The notes beneath the pieces are model-generated. The model saw nothing but the letters and a program-made list of their open reading frames with translations. It was not told where the DNA came from and made no database searches. 64,000 nucleotides of DNA from Hyperoplus lanceolatus (lineage: Eukaryota; Chordata; Actinopteri; Uranoscopiformes; Ammodytidae), in contig CM049396.1 of the NCBI GenBank assembly GCA_026929865.2, positions 38,714,501 through 38,778,500 of the forward strand. Reading direction: 5' to 3'. The first letter of the stretch is position 1; the number at the start of each line of letters is the position of its first letter. This document shows, in pieces, positions 11,085 to 22,878 of this stretch. The position numbers were made by a program, and so were the translations under genes.

Positions 11085-12324
11085 GGCTGTACACTACAAA
11101 TGTGAAAATGTTGTCCGCCTTAACTATAATGTGCTGCAGGAAACACTGGGGTTAGCGCTGTTAGCACAGTTACGTAGCTCCCGCGGCCATAAACCCCTCC
11201 TACCAACTAAGGGTACTGTCTGCAATGGAAACGCAAGGCAGTTCTTGTGTTACTGTGCCATGCCAAACCATTTGTTGACGCCAGTCATAAACATTTGTTG
11301 GCACGATAAGTCCCACAGACTGAATTCCTTTGCTCTTTATCGTATCTTAATCTTTTACTCTTCATGTGTATGTTGGTTAGGAACTGCCTGTGAAACAAGG
11401 TTAAATAAAGTATACATTGGAGAGTAATATGAATGTCAACATGAATAAGACTTGACATGAAAGCAGTGGTTTAGCTCCTCAAGTAATCCTGCCATTGAGC
11501 CAACTTGTTTTGACTGGATGTGTTAGAGAAGGATTAGAGAGGTGAATAACAGTGTATCAACGTGTCTTTCACACATACACACATGTTTGCACTCTGTGTA
11601 AATATGTGACAGTTGCAACAATGTTTGAAAACACATTGAGGACTGATGATGTTTCCAGAACACTCCATCACTGCTATTTGCTCTGAACGTAGAAGGCCCA
11701 GGTCCATGCTCTATCCATGGGCCTTGAATGTGAACCACACATTGGACTTGGCATATTACCAGAGTCCCGTACAAGCGCAGCAACACGTGGTCTAAATTGG
11801 AATAGCAAATAATAGTGTTTGTGTGGTCTTTCTGCCACTAAACAATCACCTCATTGTGCAGCATTTGTTGAATGCCATTAAATGATAAGAATGTGCTGAT
11901 GTCGTCTAACATCTTAACCCAAGTCCAACAATCGGAGGAAACATTTTTAAAATGTTTTTTTCGTGTTAAAACTAGTTGTACCATTCACACTGGTGTTCTC
12001 AGGTTGCTTCCTTTTTTTACTCTTCTCCATTATCACTTATTTCAGTATCTCTGATTTGTCAAACACAATTCAGGTTTGTCCATGGTTACTTTTTTTCTTT
12101 TTTCACCCCTTCTGTTTGACAACTACACACACACATAATACAGAAATAAAAAAATCTGTTCTTCTATGGTTTTCTACACACAGCCGTTCTCACTCCAATA
12201 TGTTAGTACTCCCTCTCGCTCTCCTTGCTTGACCGCACACTCCCGATCTAGAATCTAGGATTGATTGCCTGAATTTTGCCTGTTGAATTTGTGGACATTG
12301 AAAAAATATTTGTTGAATTTTATT
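11085..12324. other. shq1 intron, no gene recognised
   Basis: Intron sequence without recognised repeats. Several short open frames here have no family features. Confidence 0.45.
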
Positions 12325-12431
12325 CAAGCGATTAAAAAAAATAATCTAATTAATTACAGGCTCTGTGATTGATTAATCTAAATTAATTGCATACTTATAT
12401 GATACTTTTTTGCCTGTTTATAAACAGCTGT

Positions 12432-12438
12432 ATCTCTC

Positions 12439-12474
<36 letters not shown>
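12432..12474 (+). repeat. (CT)n microsatellite
   Basis: CT run with one G interruption, inside the hAT remnant. Confidence 0.95.
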
Positions 12475-12643
12475 ACACGTAACTGTCTCCTCTCCTTAGC
12501 CAGGTTTCGGGGCGAATTTTCTAGTTAAAACCACAAAAAAACCAGCAGGCTAAAATGTCGACTGTCTATCTCCAAAACAGACAGCGCTGCATAGCGCCGA
12601 CTCATTCACCATCGGACTACTCATAGCCAAAAATATTGACAGA

Positions 12644-12645
<2 letters not shown>

Positions 12646-12686
<41 letters not shown>
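12646..12686 (+). repeat. (CA)n microsatellite
   Basis: Uninterrupted CA run of about 40 bases inside the hAT remnant. Confidence 0.95.
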
Positions 12687-12687
<1 letters not shown>

Positions 12688-13450
12688 ACGCAGATAGCAA
12701 ACGAAAGTGAGACACGGAGGAAGATTGAGAGATAGGCTACTTAGAGTTTTAAACATATTGTTGGCGCCCACTAAATGAACAATGCACAGATACTGCGGAG
12801 AATAAAATAAACTGTCTTCTTACCTTCATGCTTATTTGCCCGAAACATCCCATAACACATCCATAGAGACCTCGGCTTCTTTCCCCTGCTTCTTTCTTTA
12901 CTCTTTAATCCCGTGCAGGCCGCGTACGCTACAGGTGCAGCTGCACTCTCGTCGAACCCCTTTTGCACCGGGTCAAAGGGCATTATAGAAGTGCGATTAA
13001 TCTGCGTTAATTTTTTTAATTGCGTTAATTTTTCTGTGATAAATGTATCGATATTAATGCGTTAATTTGACAGCCCTACATTTTATAAATTGATTTTGCA
13101 GCTGAATTTTGTTTTTTTTAACGTTGAATATTTGATTCTGAATTTGTAAACAATGAAATGTAAGGTTGACCATTTTAGTTCATAGGCAAACAATTGATAT
13201 ATCTTATTTCAATGCATAAATATTCAGTGCTAAAAATGTAATGGCTTTTTCATTTCAAAATCCGATGAGACAGATTTACTTCCATACATCCCAGCTGATT
13301 CAAATCCTAAACTGGTTATTTAGACCCCTGAAGCTGCTTGATAACGAGCTGATCATTAGAATTAGCTGTTGGGGCAGTGAACGGTCTATAATGTACAGGA
13401 CGAGTGGGCAGAGGGGATTGAGGAACACTGCTCTAGTAAGACTGGTGCAG

Positions 13451-13631
13451 GGGGGGGGGCGCCCTTAGCTCAGTTGGTAGGGCGTCCCCCCCTGGGCCGG
13501 ACCCAGCAGCTGACCCGGGTTCGATTCCCGCCTGTGGTCGTTCTCTGCATGTCACTCCCCTCTCTGCCCCATTTCACCTCTGTCTCTTTAAACTATCAAT
13601 AAAGCATGAAAAAAAAAAAAAAAAAAAAAAA
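13451..13631 (+). mobile_element. tRNA-derived SINE with 13-bp target duplication
   Basis: A tRNA-like head (CCCTTAGCTCAGTTGGTAGG as A box, GGGTTCGATTCCC as B box) is followed by a body with GTCGTTCTCTGCATGTCACTC, a CTATCAATAAAGCATG end and a poly(A) tail. AAGACTGGTGCAG is repeated at 13438-13450 and 13632-13644. The intact duplication and clean tail make this the youngest-looking copy of its family in the window. Confidence 0.92.
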
Positions 13632-13688
13632 AAGACTGGTGCAGAGTTTTGTTTAAATGGAAGCGCTTTTACTCAGCAAGGAGCTTAA

Positions 13689-14610
13689 AGCCACTACGAG
13701 TAAGTCGGCACGTTGGCGACACCTTTGAACAAAAGCGGTAGTATTTTAACGACGCCAACTGTCGTGAAGCTGTTTTCTAGCTCGTGCAGGGAGTGCAAGA
13801 TTCAAATAATCAGGAAGCAATATGGTGCGTGTCCGTGTGTTGAAAGTGTGGAGGGCACCGGACTCTTTTCGGCTCTGTGAGTCTATGGGTGACACAGCAT
13901 CAACTAATGCCAGTCAGTGCTAAACACACCTGATTGCAATGAGTTGATGCATTGTCACCTCTCACGGAGCTGAACGAGTCCGTGTCCTCACACCAAGCGA
14001 ATGAACGAGAGATGTCAGTTAGTTAGTATGGATCACGATGAGGTAATGTGTTTATGTTGTAAATAATGACTATTTCAGATGAATAATGGTCATCTGATGA
14101 TGCTGGTGAGGCAAAGTAAACTTTGTTTTAGTAGGCTACTGCTCATTCATTTAGGAATAAACACTGCAGTCTAGGTTCGCTGCGTGAAATTTTGTATACG
14201 TTGCTTGGCAACGCCCTCCCGCCCGCCTATCACTCTCCCTTTTAGCTTTTCTTCATTGCATTTTCTTTTTTTTCTTTGATGGTTCAGCCCCGTTATCAGT
14301 CATTATGAACAAACAACTGTCTCAAACAAGGCTCCCACTCCCCTTCCCTCACCTGGAGCCATAGGCTTAACAAATCGCGTTCCTGCGCCGCACTGAAATC
14401 TGCGACCAATACGGATATGTGACCATAGAGCATGCACGCGTGAACCGAAAATCGGACTGGGTGTACGACCAGATCAAATGCAGCAATAAAAACTATATAA
14501 AAAAGTCTTTCTTTGCACAGATGGTCTCGTTTGCTGTTAAAGGTAATTTATGATTATGAGAGGAAACATGAGGCTGTTTAAAAGATATTTAAATGTTACT
14601 CGTTGCTGCT
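13689..14610. mobile_element. TTAA-flanked TIR transposon, copy 1
   Basis: TTAA flanks both sides (13685-13688, 14611-14614). The ends AGCCACTACGAGTAA and TTACTCGTTGCTGCT are imperfect inverted repeats. TTAA duplication suggests a piggyBac- or Kolobok-type element. It is closely similar over its whole length to the copy at 20778-21688 and has no transposase frame. An internal palindrome lies around 13858-13987. Confidence 0.82.
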
Positions 14611-14686
14611 TTAATACACACCGTCACAACACCGACGAGTGAGTGTAGCGCGACGCACAGGCACGAGTGGAAACTACGTACAGGTC

Positions 14687-17600
14687 CAGGGCTGTACACT
14701 TATTTTTTTAGGTGGTAGCACTGGTGCTAGCAAGCAAAAAAAATCAGTAGCACAAAAATAAATTCAGTAGCACACAAAGTAGCCTATGATCGAAAACTTG
14801 CATAACCTTACCCCTTGCATTTCGCTCTAATTACCTTTTGAGCATGTCATCTTGGTCTCATTTGAGATTCTCAATTAATATTATATCCTAGTGTGTGCAG
14901 TAATAATTATAGAAAAATTAATTGGGGTGCACTGATTGCAATTTAGACAAAATAATCTATCCTGCCAATTGCAATTTTTTGCTGATTCAGAATTATTTCT
15001 CCTCATAAAAATATAAAAATAATATCTATATATTTTTTGTATATACATATAATTATTATATTTATAATAATAAACATTTTTAGAAAATGCCCTTCTGTTA
15101 ATTAAAACGAGACTTTAAAACATTAAACATAGCCTATTAGATAAATAAGTATACATATTGGTAAAACTTAGGATAAATTAAATAGGTTGTTCTGAATGTG
15201 TTGGAAGCATAGGTTGGGAGTAGCTTTTCAGTGGCTTATTTAAAACTTTGTTTGCTGCAGCTGAAGGAGTTGCCTTTCAAGCTAGAGCACTACACTGCCC
15301 TACAAAGGCAAAAGACCTTAACTCACCAGAGTGTAGAACTGAGAAAAACGAGTTCAAAGTTATTTTGTTGTCCTGCCAAATCAGTTGTAGGTAGATACTT
15401 GAAAATTTGGCATGTTATTGTATGAAAAGGAAGTTATTTATCCCCCAAAAATCTAAAATTTTAACTTGACCTTTGACCCTTATTCGGAAGTTACTGTACT
15501 CTGCCTTTGTATTATCTGCAAAACAATAATGGGTCATGCAAAGGCAAAAGACCTTAACTTCTATTCTATTGACAATTTGGATTTGTATCACTCTATATCA
15601 ACATTTCCTGTTATAACAATGATAGCATTAACGGAGTGTTGTCTTGTTAGGCATAATACTACACAAACTGAATATTAAAAAAAATAAAAAAAATAAAATT
15701 TTATGGCTAAAATTATTCATTTTTGGAAAATTAAAAAATAATTATGGTTGTACTTATTTGAGATAAAATAACACTTAAAAGTATCCACCTATATTTCTTA
15801 CATTTGAAAGGTTGGATGTCAGTAAAATGTATTCTCTTGTATGCCATTTATAATTTTCTGATAAACGTATAGGAATATGGTTGTTTGATGCCATTATGTG
15901 CAAGTTTTCTAGAGTCAGTGAAAAAACACTGCGTTTTTGATGGAATAGAAAATGTAGCCTATGTATATTTTTATTAGAGAGAGAGAGAGAGAGAGAGAGA
16001 CCGGATTTCAGGGACTTAATTCTTCCCACAACTATTCTAATAGGCTACTCTTTATAATTATGAAAAAACATTTTGTAATACACACTTTCACAAACACATT
16101 GGTGTTTGGTTAGGCCCCACTTCATACCCTGAAAATCCAGAGATAGCACGAGCAAATGTGCGTTCTTGTATGAAGACATACTTTTAGACTAGGCTATAGA
16201 TGTTTAAAAGTGGTATTCAGCAAGTGCCGTGAGACCAAAATCACTTTATGACAGCTGATCACTTTATGGCACCGCACCGGAAAATATACAAGCCAGCGAA
16301 TGGACTAATAATACTGATAACTCTTTATGGATTTAGACAATGGATTTTTCTCCTCGGTGGATATTTTTTTGCCATTGATTTTGACCAGATTTCAAGAAAA
16401 GGTAAGCTGCGATCTAGGATCTGCTGGATTGGTTTATCGTTCAGGCTGTTTTCTCCGAGCCAGGGAGGTGTGTCTTGAGGCATCGCCATCTCGCTCGCGT
16501 TGTTTTCAGTCAGTGAGTGGACTGGACTGTCATTGGCAGGCAGCTTATTACTTACTTTATTGAAGTTAATGTGTGTGACAGAAGTAGGGTGACCAGATGT
16601 CCCGCTTTGTGCGGGGCAGTCACGCATTTCCATTACTTTTGAGACGTTGTCCCACATTGTTATTGACAGTGAGCCCGCATTTTTAAATGCGTGTTTTATA
16701 ATTTGGCATTTATCGATAGCTGTGTGGAGACAGCAGTCTTGCTAGTTGCTCCTGGAGCGCTGCCGAGCTCAGTGGGCTCTGTGAAGGTGCTGCCCACCTT
16801 CCTGTTACTTCAAAATAAAAGCCAACTCACGTTTGTCCAATGAAATGCTAACGTGATGGCAGTGAAATGCTTTTAATGTGGAAGCGCAGAAGTGCTTCAA
16901 TTACATGCAATACACAGGCAAATCACCGTAACTCCAGCGATGTAAACAGTAACTCCACTGTGGTGCTTTGTAAAACCATGGACATATAAAGAAGTAAAAC
17001 AAAGGCAGAGCGCCGTAACTCAGCCGTAACTTCATCCGAACGTTCCATAGCGACGCGAAAACAAAGCCAAAGGACCGTAACTGATGTTACGGTCTTCTGC
17101 CTTGGCTTTCCCTCTGCTTTTGGAAGTTACGGCAAAAACAGCATCTTATTTTGATAAGAAAACAACAGAATTGACTCAAGATATTTGTTCACATGATAAA
17201 ACTGATGGCCAGTGTTCCAAAAATGACAAAAACTCATTTTTGAAAAAAATCTTTTGCCTTTGCAGTACAGTGCTGTAAAGCGCTAACTTCCTGTTCTTAC
17301 CGGCTTCAAAATAAAACAGGCTTTTAATGTGAAGGCACACAGGAAATGTTCTGTTTGCCCACGCGCTAACTTAACTGCGTTAATGTGCCGTCTTCTTCCG
17401 GTTATTACCGTTGGTGAAGTTTTTATACCTTGAATCGCTGCACGAGCACAGATCCCGAGGACACATATCTTTCACCAGCCAAAGTGGAGGGTGGACTCAA
17501 TAACTTACTCGGTTAAGTCTACATTTACCCCCATTTGGAGAGTGTCAATGTAGAGCCCTCTAAGCAGTGTTGTGCAGAGCTCTTCTATGTTTCAAAGCAG

Positions 17601-17701
17601 CCTGTCTCATTAGCAGCCTGTCGCACTGGACTTGTATTCATCATCGCACGTGATCAATTTCAGTAGCAAATCCGATCAAAACTGTCGCACTGTACAGCCC
17701 T
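14687..17701. mobile_element. 3 kb DNA transposon with CAGGGCTGTAC ends and repeated GTAACT motifs
   Basis: Left end CAGGGCTGTACACTTAT and right end GTCGCACTGTACAGCCCTG share inverted CAGGGCTGTAC. AGGTC flanks both sides (14682-14686, 17702-17706), a possible 5-bp duplication. A roughly 20-bp motif of the form AAAGGCANAN...CNTAACT occurs many times inside, in both orientations. hAT membership is likely from the ends but not proven; no transposase was recognised. Confidence 0.6.
15977..15999 (+). repeat. (GA)n microsatellite
   Basis: A pure GA run inside the 3 kb transposon. Confidence 0.95.
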
Positions 17702-17823
17702 GAGGTCAGTTTTTTACATGTGCATAGCATCTGAAGTTCAGCTTACCTTCAGCAGTTTCCATGGTGTGGTATGGCTGCAGCTGCTGGTATTTAGGAGGTT
17801 ACCTGCAGTGGCTTAGTGTTTTT

Positions 17824-17870
17824 TGTGTGTGTGTATGTGTGTGTGTGCGTGCGTGCGTGCGTGTGTGTGT
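17824..17870 (+). repeat. (GT/GC)n microsatellite
   Basis: GTGT with TATG and several GCGT units. Confidence 0.95.
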
Positions 17871-17912
17871 TTTGGCATTCCTGCTGAACATGACTGTGGG
17901 GTTGGTTGGGCG

Positions 17913-19068
17913 CAGTGGCGTGCACAGTTAGACCTGAAGTGGTGCTGAAGCACCTGCCCTTTTCCGCTGGCCCAATCAAGTGCCCTTTTGAAAAAAAATA
18001 AAAAATAAAAATCTGAAAGTTCGTTTTTTTTTGTTTTTTTTTAACAGTGTATGTGGCCCATGCCGACATTATCATCTATAAATGCTCAACGATTAAAAAC
18101 GTTTGACAATAATACCCCAATAAATATGCCCCTCCTCCTCCGCACACACTTCCTTTGTCAACGTGAATGCGCAGAGTGGACACAAACGGAGGCGCGTTGC
18201 CGCAGCAGTTCACAGCTGCTGCACACAGACACCTACTCCCCGACCTGCCCTGCCCCACCAGCGAGGTAACACATACATGAATGGAGTCAAGAGTGTATTG
18301 TTTGCCCCCTAAGCCTCAGTTGCCAAGCTAAAACTTGCATTTATTTGTCTCTGTTTTAAAGTAGCCTCTATCATGCAGCGCCACACAGCTGGGCATACAT
18401 TAGCCGACTGTCCTGCTTAACAAGCTAGCCCCCCCAAAAAATAGATATGACGTGATGAACACAACTAATGTCGGCGGAGTTTGTCATTGGTATAGCATGT
18501 GAATCGATCAGTATGCTGAATATTTAGTGTTGTTTAGGTTTACTTTAGGCTATATAATTAACACTTCACTTGCAGTAATTTATTTACTAAATGACAAACA
18601 GGCAATTCCCAATTGCCTGCAGAAAAAGTAGCCTTGTGCCTGGTTGTAATGTAACCAAGCAGTCTTATTTTATATGGTTGGTCTCTTTTTATTTACAAAT
18701 TGCAGTATAATGCCTAGAAAGGAGAGGTTAAAAAAGGAAAAAGAAAGGGAGCTACAGCAGGCAGCCCAGGGGCGATGCTCTCTGATCTCCTGGATGAAAG
18801 CATCCACCAGCAGCAAGGAGGAAGCTGAAGATGAAAGGTCAGAGTCAAGACCAGAGTCATGTTAACTGTTCAGGGCCTTTTAAAGCTCAGGTTTTAATGT
18901 TGAACTGTTCCTCAAATGTTATTGAAATATCTTAAAAGCTGTCCACACATTTTATTTTAACTACGCAAAGTGGGTTGGTGGTACTAAATCAGTCATGAAG
19001 CTATATATATATTGTGCCCTTTTTTTGCACTGAGCACCTGCCCCCCAAATTGTCTGTGCACGCCACTG
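17913..19068 (+). mobile_element. hAT element, CAGTGGCGTGCACAG ends
   Basis: Ends CAGTGGCGTGCACAG and CTGTGCACGCCACTG are perfect 15-bp inverted repeats. The flanking 8-mers GTTGGGCG and GATGGGCA match at 6 of 8 bases, consistent with an old 8-bp duplication. A remnant of the transposase opening is at 18712-18865. Confidence 0.82.
18712..18865 (+). pseudogene. hAT transposase N-terminal remnant
   Basis: From an ATG the frame reads MPRKERLKKEKERELQQ, then ISWMKASTSSKEEAEDERSE, and stops after 50 residues. The basic opening followed by an acidic Ser/Glu stretch resembles first coding segments of fish hAT transposases. It lies in the correct orientation between the hAT ends. No catalytic domain remains. 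Confidence 0.45.
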
Positions 19069-19072
19069 GATG

Positions 19073-19318
19073 GGCAGTGGCGTAGTGGGTAGGGAGATTG
19101 CCTCTGGAGTGCAGGGTCAGAGGTTCGATTCCCCGCCTACCCTGGGCAAGACAATGAACCCCAAATTGCTCCCGATGGTTCAGAGAGCGCCTTGCATGGC
19201 AGCTACTGCCATCGGTGTATGAATGGGTGAATGTGGTAAGAAATGTAAAGCACTTTGGGGCCGAGAAAATCGGCTAGAAAGCGCTATATAAATCAAGTCC
19301 ATTTACCATTTACCATAA
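19073..19318 (+). mobile_element. tRNA-derived SINE with LINE-like tail
   Basis: The head has GGCGTAGTGGGTAGGGAG and GAGGTTCGATTCCCC as A and B boxes; the body has CTGGGCAAGACAATGAACCCC; the tail has GTAAAGCACTTTGGGG, AAAGCGCTATATAAATCAAG and a (TTTACCA)n end. The tail resembles L2-type LINE 3' ends. It abuts the hAT at 17913-19068. A second copy in reverse is at 57461-57770. Confidence 0.85.
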
Positions 19319-20690
19319 AATTGTACCGTCTTCTACTTTGATGGTTGATGTTGTGACGTCATTTCGATGGATTTCGACCTATAATGGTGACACCCCTACA
19401 TGGTACCGGCTCCACCCTACTCTCCTGGCCTTTGGGTATTGCATACTTTTCTGGAGTTTGATTTGGAGATGGTTCCCATTATAGTACCACCTCTGTGTAG
19501 CTGTCCAGCGACCACGGTGTGGTTGTCCAGGTTGCTTTCTTAAAAGAAAGTAAAAAACATCTCAAAAACTGCGAGGACTTGTCTGTTTTGTTGTGCAGAA
19601 CAGTGTGTCGCCCACTCATAACTCTTACTAATCGGCCCACCGATGAATAGGCCTATCTCTAGTTTGGTTGTGATAAGACCTTGACCACAGTTTGAAAGAG
19701 GTACCGGTAGTAGTTTTTTTCTGAGTAGAGTACATAGAGTAAAGAACAGTCTCCACCTGCTATACAGTTCTTTACTACTTGTCAGTCCCTAAGCAGAGCT
19801 GTCAAGCCCCCAGCCAACTACCTTCCTCCTCCTCCTCTTTCCTTCACTCTTCACTACCATAGATTCCTGATGACTTTCTGTCTCTGCCTGTTTCTTCAGT
19901 CCACTCTGCTTTCTCTCTTTCTCTGCTATTCTCACTGTCTGTCTTTCTCGCCCCTCTGATTCCTAATGTTCCTCCCTCCCCCCATCCCCTCGTCCTCTCC
20001 TCTCCTCCCTCCATCTGCCGCATGTTTACTTGTCCTCAGTCGACTGCGCTGGTGAGCCCCCTTCCTCCCCTGCAGCAGCGCAGTAGACCTTATTTACACT
20101 CATGCTAAACAAGCCCAAGGGAGAGCATGATCCCCAATGAAACACACACATTAGCAAAACATCCTTAACAAGCCACAGAGAAAAGAAGAGAGGGAGAGAG
20201 CTACGCGACCCTTTACTGTCTCCAGGCTGTGTTGTCCATTAGCGCAGCAAAAAAAATCAGAGAGCAAAAGTCAGTGACAAGCAGCATATTAACAGGGCCG
20301 CGGCTGCAGAGGTGTTTAAGAGTTGTGAGCCTCTATTTTGCCAGCTCTATAAATGAGAAGCTGTTAGGAGTAATTAGAGCACCAGTGACTTGCAGTGCAC
20401 TTGGTGCATCGACATGACGTAAACCTTCTATGGTTTGGCGATCGGGTCTACTTTCAGATTGTCCAATCATGTTCAGTATGGATCGCCAATAGACGATCCA
20501 ATCTTACTCCTACACTTAGTCACGTGAATAAATATATATAAAAGTGTGTGTGTACCCTTACAGTTTTACTCTGCGATTGAGTTATAGCAGCGGGGCATTT
20601 GGGGGGTGAATGGATGTTTTGGAGTTTTTCCAAAAGCGCCCTGTCTGAACGCTTCATATTAGGGGTGTTAACGTTTACAATAATGTCTAA
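19319..20690. other. shq1 intron, no gene; C/T-rich stretch
   Basis: No exon was recognised. 19800-20060 is pyrimidine-rich (CTCCTC and TCTCTT runs). 19380-19510 has GGTACCGG-type motifs that may belong to an unidentified repeat. Confidence 0.4.
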
Positions 20691-20695
20691 ACGGT

Positions 20696-20773
20696 GTAGT
20701 GAGAAAATGAGATCACAAGGCTGTAATAATCAAGCAAAGAGTATTTAATCAAACAACACAGGCTTCATGTTCT
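20696..20773 (+). repeat. Dispersed repeat segment, copy 1
   Basis: About 75 bases (GTAGTGAGAAAATGAGATCA to CTTCATGTTCT) recur at 22802-22878 with few differences. The TTAA element at 20778 inserted immediately after it. Confidence 0.75.
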
Positions 20774-20777
20774 TTAA

Positions 20778-21688
20778 AGCCACTACGAGTAACTTGGTCC
20801 CTTGGCGGCCCCTTTGGACAAAAGCGGTAGTATTTTTACGACGCCAGCTGTTGTGAAGCTGTTTTCTAGCTCTTACCGGGCGTGCAAGATTCAAATAATC
20901 AGGAAGCAATATAGTGCATGTCCATGTGTTGAGAGTGTGAGGGCACCGGACTCTTTTCGGCTCCGTGAGAGTGGTTAGTGACACTGCATCAACTAATGCC
21001 AGTAAGTGCCACACACACCTGATTGCAATGAGTTGATGCAGTGTCACTAAAGTACTCTCACGGAGCTGAAAGAGTCCGTGTCCTCACAGAAAGCGAATGA
21101 ACGAGAGACGGCAGTTAGTATGGATCTGACAAAGAGGTAATGTGTTTATGTTGTTGTAAATAATGACTATTTCAGATGAATAATGGTCGACTCATTAGAT
21201 GATGGTGAGGCAAAGTAAACTTTGTTTTAGTAGGCTATCGCTCATTAATTTAGGAGTAAATACTGCAGTCTAGTTCGCATTGTGTATACGTTTCTTGGCA
21301 ACGCCCTCCCGCTCGTCTACCACTCTCCCTTTTAGCTTTTCGTCATTGCATTTTCTTTTTTTCTTTGATGGTTCAGCCCCGTTATCAGTCATTATGACGA
21401 CAAATAACTGTCTCAAACAAAGCACCCGCTCCCCTTCCCTCACCTGGAGGGATAGGCTTCTCAAATCGCATTGTTGCGCCACACTGAAATCTGCGACCAA
21501 TACGGATATGTGACCAAAGAGCCTGCATGCGCGAACCGAAAATCGTACTGGGTGTGCAAACGCAGTAATAAAAACTATATAAAAACGTCTTTGCACTGAT
21601 GGTCTCGTTTGCTGTTAAAGGTAATTTATGATTATCAGAGGAAACATGAGGCTGTTTAAAAGATATTTAAATGTTACTCGGAGCTGCT
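20778..21688. mobile_element. TTAA-flanked TIR transposon, copy 2
   Basis: TTAA lies at 20774-20777 and 21689-21692. The body is collinear with 13689-14610. It contains a longer internal hairpin: GACTCTTTTCGGCTCCGTGAG near 20950 pairs with CTCACGGAGCTGAAAGAGTC near 21057. Confidence 0.82.
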
Positions 21689-21692
21689 TTAA

Positions 21693-22801
21693 GTCCAAAA
21701 AGGTGAGCAGGCATTTGCCTTGTAAATCTTGTTGATTTATATGTAGCAAATGAGGCTTAGTAATAGCTATAATGGGTGTGTGCCGTTTCTTACCAACATG
21801 GGGACAAAATGTGGCTCAAATATTGCATTGTATTTGTAGAGGCTCTGCTCTTCTGCTGGAGAGAGCAGCGGAAGCAAACACGGTGCCGCATGAAACCACA
21901 GCAAATTCATCTGAAAGGAATCACAACCTGGCAAAACAAGTGAAATCATGTCAACCAGCCCCGAAGGCCGGCCCCTGTTAGCGTGTGGCTTTCCCAGCCA
22001 TAGGTAAAAGACTTTGCAATGTTTTCCCCAACTGCAAGTGGGCACTAGGCCCCATGCACAAAATATATTTATCAAAACAAGATAGCAGTTTCTTGATGCT
22101 CTAAAACTGCTTCTTTCTGTACTTTTATACTACTTAAAATAAGTTTTGAGTTGCAAAGAAAATAGTCTACAACCTGAACACAAGTGTGAACAATAGACAC
22201 ATCACACACACACATAACCACAACAGACAGAGAGGTCATGTTAATTCAACTATTGTTTGAAAAATACTCCCGCAAACCTAACATTGATTGAGAAAGGGAA
22301 AAAAATACATTTGCCTCCTTTGACCTCTACTAAACCCCAGCTTCCCTTAGCAAATTCACAGTGTGTTCGTCGATTCAAAAACTTGAATGGTTAGGAGCAT
22401 CTAGCCTCTGACAAGCTCTGTCCACCTCAGACTTTAAGATTAATTTGTTAATTCAATCATATGCTATCAATCAGGGCATTTCCAATACGTCAACAGTCAT
22501 GCTATGTATTCAACCGCAATATCCGATATTAAATCATTCTGGATCTATAGTTTCTCCCTGCGAATGAACCAACGGGGATTGTTGCCCTGAATAAAAAGAA
22601 TGACCGGTGCAGCAGAGGCGCGTGCAAAATAAATCCCTTTCTCCCAATTTTTTTGTTTTAAATAAAAATCTCAGTTCGCTCACAAAAAAAGCCACAACAA
22701 TCTCCCACAGGCCGGCCGAAGAGTTCCTCCACTCCACCCTGCGTCCAGGGTCGGCCCTGAGGAGGTTTGTTGAGCTTCACCTGGCTAGTTCGCCAAAAAC
22801 T
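21693..22801. other. shq1 intron, no gene recognised
   Basis: No exon or known element recognised. Short open frames on both strands lack family features. Confidence 0.4.
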
Positions 22802-22878
22802 GTAGTGAGAAAATGAGATCAAAAGGCTGTAATAATCAAGCAAAGAGTATTTAATCAAACAACAGAAGCTTCATGTTC
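22802..22878 (+). repeat. Dispersed repeat segment, copy 2
   Basis: Matches 20696-20773 and continues past the point where the TTAA element interrupted the other copy (CTTCATGTTCTTGGATCCAG). The parent repeat is not identified. Confidence 0.75.

Larger units (their letters stand above)
12325..13078. mobile_element. hAT remnant ending TTTGACAGCCCTA
   Basis: The right end AATTTGACAGCCCTA (13064-13078) preceded by repeated GCGTTAAT motifs is the hallmark of the fish TAGGGCTGTCAAA hAT family. The left part carries the matching CGATTAAAAAAAATAATC and AATTAATTACAGGCTCTGTG motifs, but the left terminal sequence is lost. It holds a CT repeat (12432-12474) and a CA repeat (12646-12686). Confidence 0.65.

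Noticed and set aside
13451-13530. A functional tRNA gene
   Set aside because: A and B boxes are present, but the sequence continues into a SINE body and poly(A) tail with a target duplication and does not close an acceptor stem.
16587-16680. AGGGTGACCAGATGTCCCGC as the end of another transposon
   Set aside because: The motif resembles a common fish repeat end, but no inverted partner or duplication was found within the 3 kb element.
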